From the NCBI GenBank assembly GCA_902799185.1, contig CADBZO010000007.1, forward strand, positions 68,383-118,186: a DNA stretch of 49,804 nt, written 5' to 3'. The DNA comes from an uncultured Bacteroidales bacterium (GTDB taxonomy: Bacteria > Bacteroidota > Bacteroidia > Bacteroidales > Paludibacteraceae). The position numbers and the translations under genes were made by a program. Shown here piece by piece: positions 47,950 through 49,804 of the stretch. The stretch's first letter is position 1; the number at the start of each line of letters is the position of its first letter. The notes beneath the pieces are model-generated. The model was not told the origin of the DNA. It did no database searches and saw only the letters and a program-made list of their open reading frames with translations.

Positions 47950-49804
47950 TTAGTATCCGGTGACCAACCGTCCTTCCGGAGAATAGACTTTTCCGTTGCG
48001 GCGGATCAGAAGTTGGCCGTTGATGAGTATCTTCTGTGCGGCAGGGACGGCGTCGGGGGACTCGGTGCCGAGCGTGACGGCGTCAAAGCCCAGTTTGGCG
48101 TCCATCCATGCCAGACGGGTGGGGATATACCGGCGGATATTGTTCACCTCGTTCTCGTACGTACCCCATACACACGGGTTCTGGTGAACGTACTGGTTCA
48201 TGATCTTCCACCGCATGAAGTTCAGCTTCTGCGAGGCGTAGAGCATCTCTTCCTGTGCATCGATATAGTCCGTCAGGGCTTCCTCCGTCATGCCCGCCCG
48301 CCGTGCTTCCGCCCATATGGCGGCCAGACGCTGTTTCGCACCGGTATCATGGACCACGATTTGGTCCACCAGTGTCCGCAGGTAGCCGGTGGTGCTGCCC
48401 TTGGTGCGGTAGATATAATCGCTCAGACTACTGATGGGGTAGGTGCGGACGTCGTTGTCGAAGGCCAGGTCAAAATCCCATACGGGGCCTACGTACATAG
48501 TGTCGTTCGCACGGCGTTTGTAGAGATACAGGCTCCAATAGGTGTCCGTGTTGCCGGATAACTCGCCTACCAGAAAATGCCTTAGAAACGTGTTCAGGTC
48601 CAGATAGGACGACCATTTCTTCTCCGTCATGCTGTAGTGCGAGGCGATATAGTCGTGCTGCGCTTGGGTGATACTGTCTTCTTTGGGGGACTTGATGGTC
48701 ACGCCGGTGCCGGATTGCGACCAGAACATCGACTTCTCTTCGTTGGCATAGGCGTCGGCTTCTATCAGGTATCCGCCGGTCAGCGCCTCGCCGCTGTTGT
48801 CCTGCGGTGTCATCTCCGTGATATCCACGCGGTGCTTGCGCACCTCTATCTGGTCGCACAGCTGGTAGGTGCCTTTGTAGTCGCCGTTGAGCACTACGTC
48901 CACGTGGGCGCAGAAGGGGGTATAGGGCATGCCTAACTTCCGGCTGAGCTCGAAGGCTAAGGCGTTGCGCATCAGCGTCTTGTCGCCGTAGTTGTTGATG
49001 AGCGTCCATTTGCGGGCGTTCGCTGGAGCGCCTAACACATGGTGTTTGTTGGCGAACTTGATACGGTAGGGCTTCTTGGGAAAACTGCGGGACGCATTAC
49101 CCCGCTCGCGGATGGTGGCGCTGTCGCACAGCAGCGTACGGCCGTCGTCGGAGATGACGGAGATGATACAGTCTATCTCGTGCTCCTTGTCGTACGGGGC
49201 CTGGTTGTCCTTCGTATGGATGACTACGGTCGGCAGGTTCGTCAGCTGCGCCAGACGGCTGTCGTCGCCCGCACCGGCTACGCCCCGGAACTCCAGCGCC
49301 TGGATCTTGTACTCCCCTTTGGTGGCCGACTTGAGATACCGCACGTAGCGGAACCCGCGCGAGCACTGCACGGAGGCGTAATTCATCCGGTTCGCCTGCG
49401 AAGCACCGTCATGGATATACAGCGGTACAGCGTCCATGAAGTCCGGACGGTTGGCTCCCTCGAAGAGACCCAACTCCGCCGTGGTGGTGCTTTTGGGGTT
49501 CCACCCTACGGAGGTGATGATATACGGAGAGCCTAAGTCCAACCCCCGCCATCCGTCACCGCTCATCGCCGTGCCGGAGAGCACCTCGTCCGCGCTGAGG
49601 AAGGGCGCGTCGATATAATCCGGATTCTCCTCACTGAAATCATTTTCGTACTGTACCATGAGGTTCGCAAAGCGTTCCGCTTTCATCGTTCCTCTCGCGG
49701 CCTGCATCAGCTTTCCCTCTGCCTGAGCCGCGTCAAAATTGAACATGCTCGGCGTCCCGCTCGCAATCCTGACGGAGAACAGCGTGACCTGCAAAACGCT
49801 GCTC
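47950..49804 (-). CDS. CotH kinase-family surface protein, type IX-sorted (partial)
   Basis: About 618 codons are visible; the frame stays open to the window edge, so the N-terminus is missing. CotH-type atypical protein kinase region: RGNASRSFPKKPYRIKF, NNYGDKTLMRNALAFELSRK, YLIEADAYAN and WDFDLAFDNDV. The C-terminus, ILINGQLLIRRNGKVYSPEG, fits a type IX secretion A-type sorting tail. Substrates of CotH-like kinases in Bacteroidota are unknown. Confidence 0.9.
   Translation of the reverse strand, partial: SSVLQVTLFSVRIASGTPSMFNFDAAQAEGKLMQAARGTMKAERFANLMVQYENDFSEENPDYIDAPFLSADEVLSGTAMSGDGWRGLDLGSPYIITSVGWNPKSTTTAELGLFEGANRPDFMDAVPLYIHDGASQANRMNYASVQCSRGFRYVRYLKSATKGEYKIQALEFRGVAGAGDDSRLAQLTNLPTVVIHTKDNQAPYDKEHEIDCIISVISDDGRTLLCDSATIRERGNASRSFPKKPYRIKFANKHHVLGAPANARKWTLINNYGDKTLMRNALAFELSRKLGMPYTPFCAHVDVVLNGDYKGTYQLCDQIEVRKHRVDITEMTPQDNSGEALTGGYLIEADAYANEEKSMFWSQSGTGVTIKSPKEDSITQAQHDYIASHYSMTEKKWSSYLDLNTFLRHFLVGELSGNTDTYWSLYLYKRRANDTMYVGPVWDFDLAFDNDVRTYPISSLSDYIYRTKGSTTGYLRTLVDQIVVHDTGAKQRLAAIWAEARRAGMTEEALTDYIDAQEEMLYASQKLNFMRWKIMNQYVHQNPCVWGTYENEVNNIRRYIPTRLAWMDAKLGFDAVTLGTESPDAVPAAQKILINGQLLIRRNGKVYSPEGRLVTGY

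Overview
The window is a dense, mostly housekeeping segment of a Bacteroidales-type (phylum Bacteroidota) chromosome. The evidence is: (i) promoters of the Bacteroidota form TTG...TAnnTTTG; (ii) an almost complete lack of Shine-Dalgarno sequences; (iii) many families confined to or enriched in this order (DUF4924, DUF4954, DUF5686, DUF6089, DUF6242, DUF6377, DUF3127); and (iv) a short C-terminal tail on a CotH-like protein resembling a type IX secretion sorting signal. That tail and the mid-50s-looking GC content fit an uncultured gut or rumen Bacteroidales lineage outside Bacteroides itself; this placement is inference. Nearly all genes are on the minus strand, so transcription runs right to left.

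Layout, right to left in the direction of transcription. 49804-43841: a partial CotH-family surface protein, a DUF6377 TPR regulator, a GNAT-like protein, a Fur-family repressor, a YugP-like membrane protease and tRNA-Arg, facing a plus-strand secreted nuclease. 42317-39331: initiator tRNA, a nucleosidase-like protein, an RlmI-type methyltransferase, a DnaQ-like exonuclease and tRNA-Cys. 39261-34835: a lone sufB, then ddl, polyprenyl synthase and a conserved hypothetical; a plus-strand fthC converges on the last. 34161-29529: a DUF6242 lipoprotein, pgk, DUF3127, a phosphoesterase and recO. 29405-23774: a tightly overlapping rpmH-rbfA-lolC/E-lipoprotein-xerD-DUF5686 operon, facing plus-strand murI. 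22563-17196: dnaN-DUF4954-rnz-radA. 17121-7949: the envelope operon DUF6089-uppS-bamA-two OmpH/Skp-small ORF-MFS-murF-coiled-coil protein. 7794-1: tRNA-Gln, rplY, pth, an LTA-synthase-like enzyme, an S4 protein, DUF4924, nth, recA, a COG2509 flavoprotein and the start of a secreted, probably polygalacturonase-like gene.

Three things stand out beyond the genes. First, 13 promoters share one rigid 31-bp architecture: an extended -33 box TTGCRTATRT, a homopolymeric A or T tract, and TAMYTTTGCR, always with 23 nt from TTG to TA. In three places the -33 box and T tract are also the 3' arm and U tract of the terminator of the gene upstream. Second, the genome carries a large population of diverged 7-mer (sometimes 8- or 11-mer) tandem arrays, in leaders, between genes and in frame inside at least 12 genes including murF, bamA, ddl and sufB. 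In genes they occur only in the stop-free orientation. Third, two GC-rich element families also sit both between genes and in frame inside genes.

There is no prophage, insertion sequence, CRISPR array or rRNA operon, and no gap longer than 300 bases without a gene.
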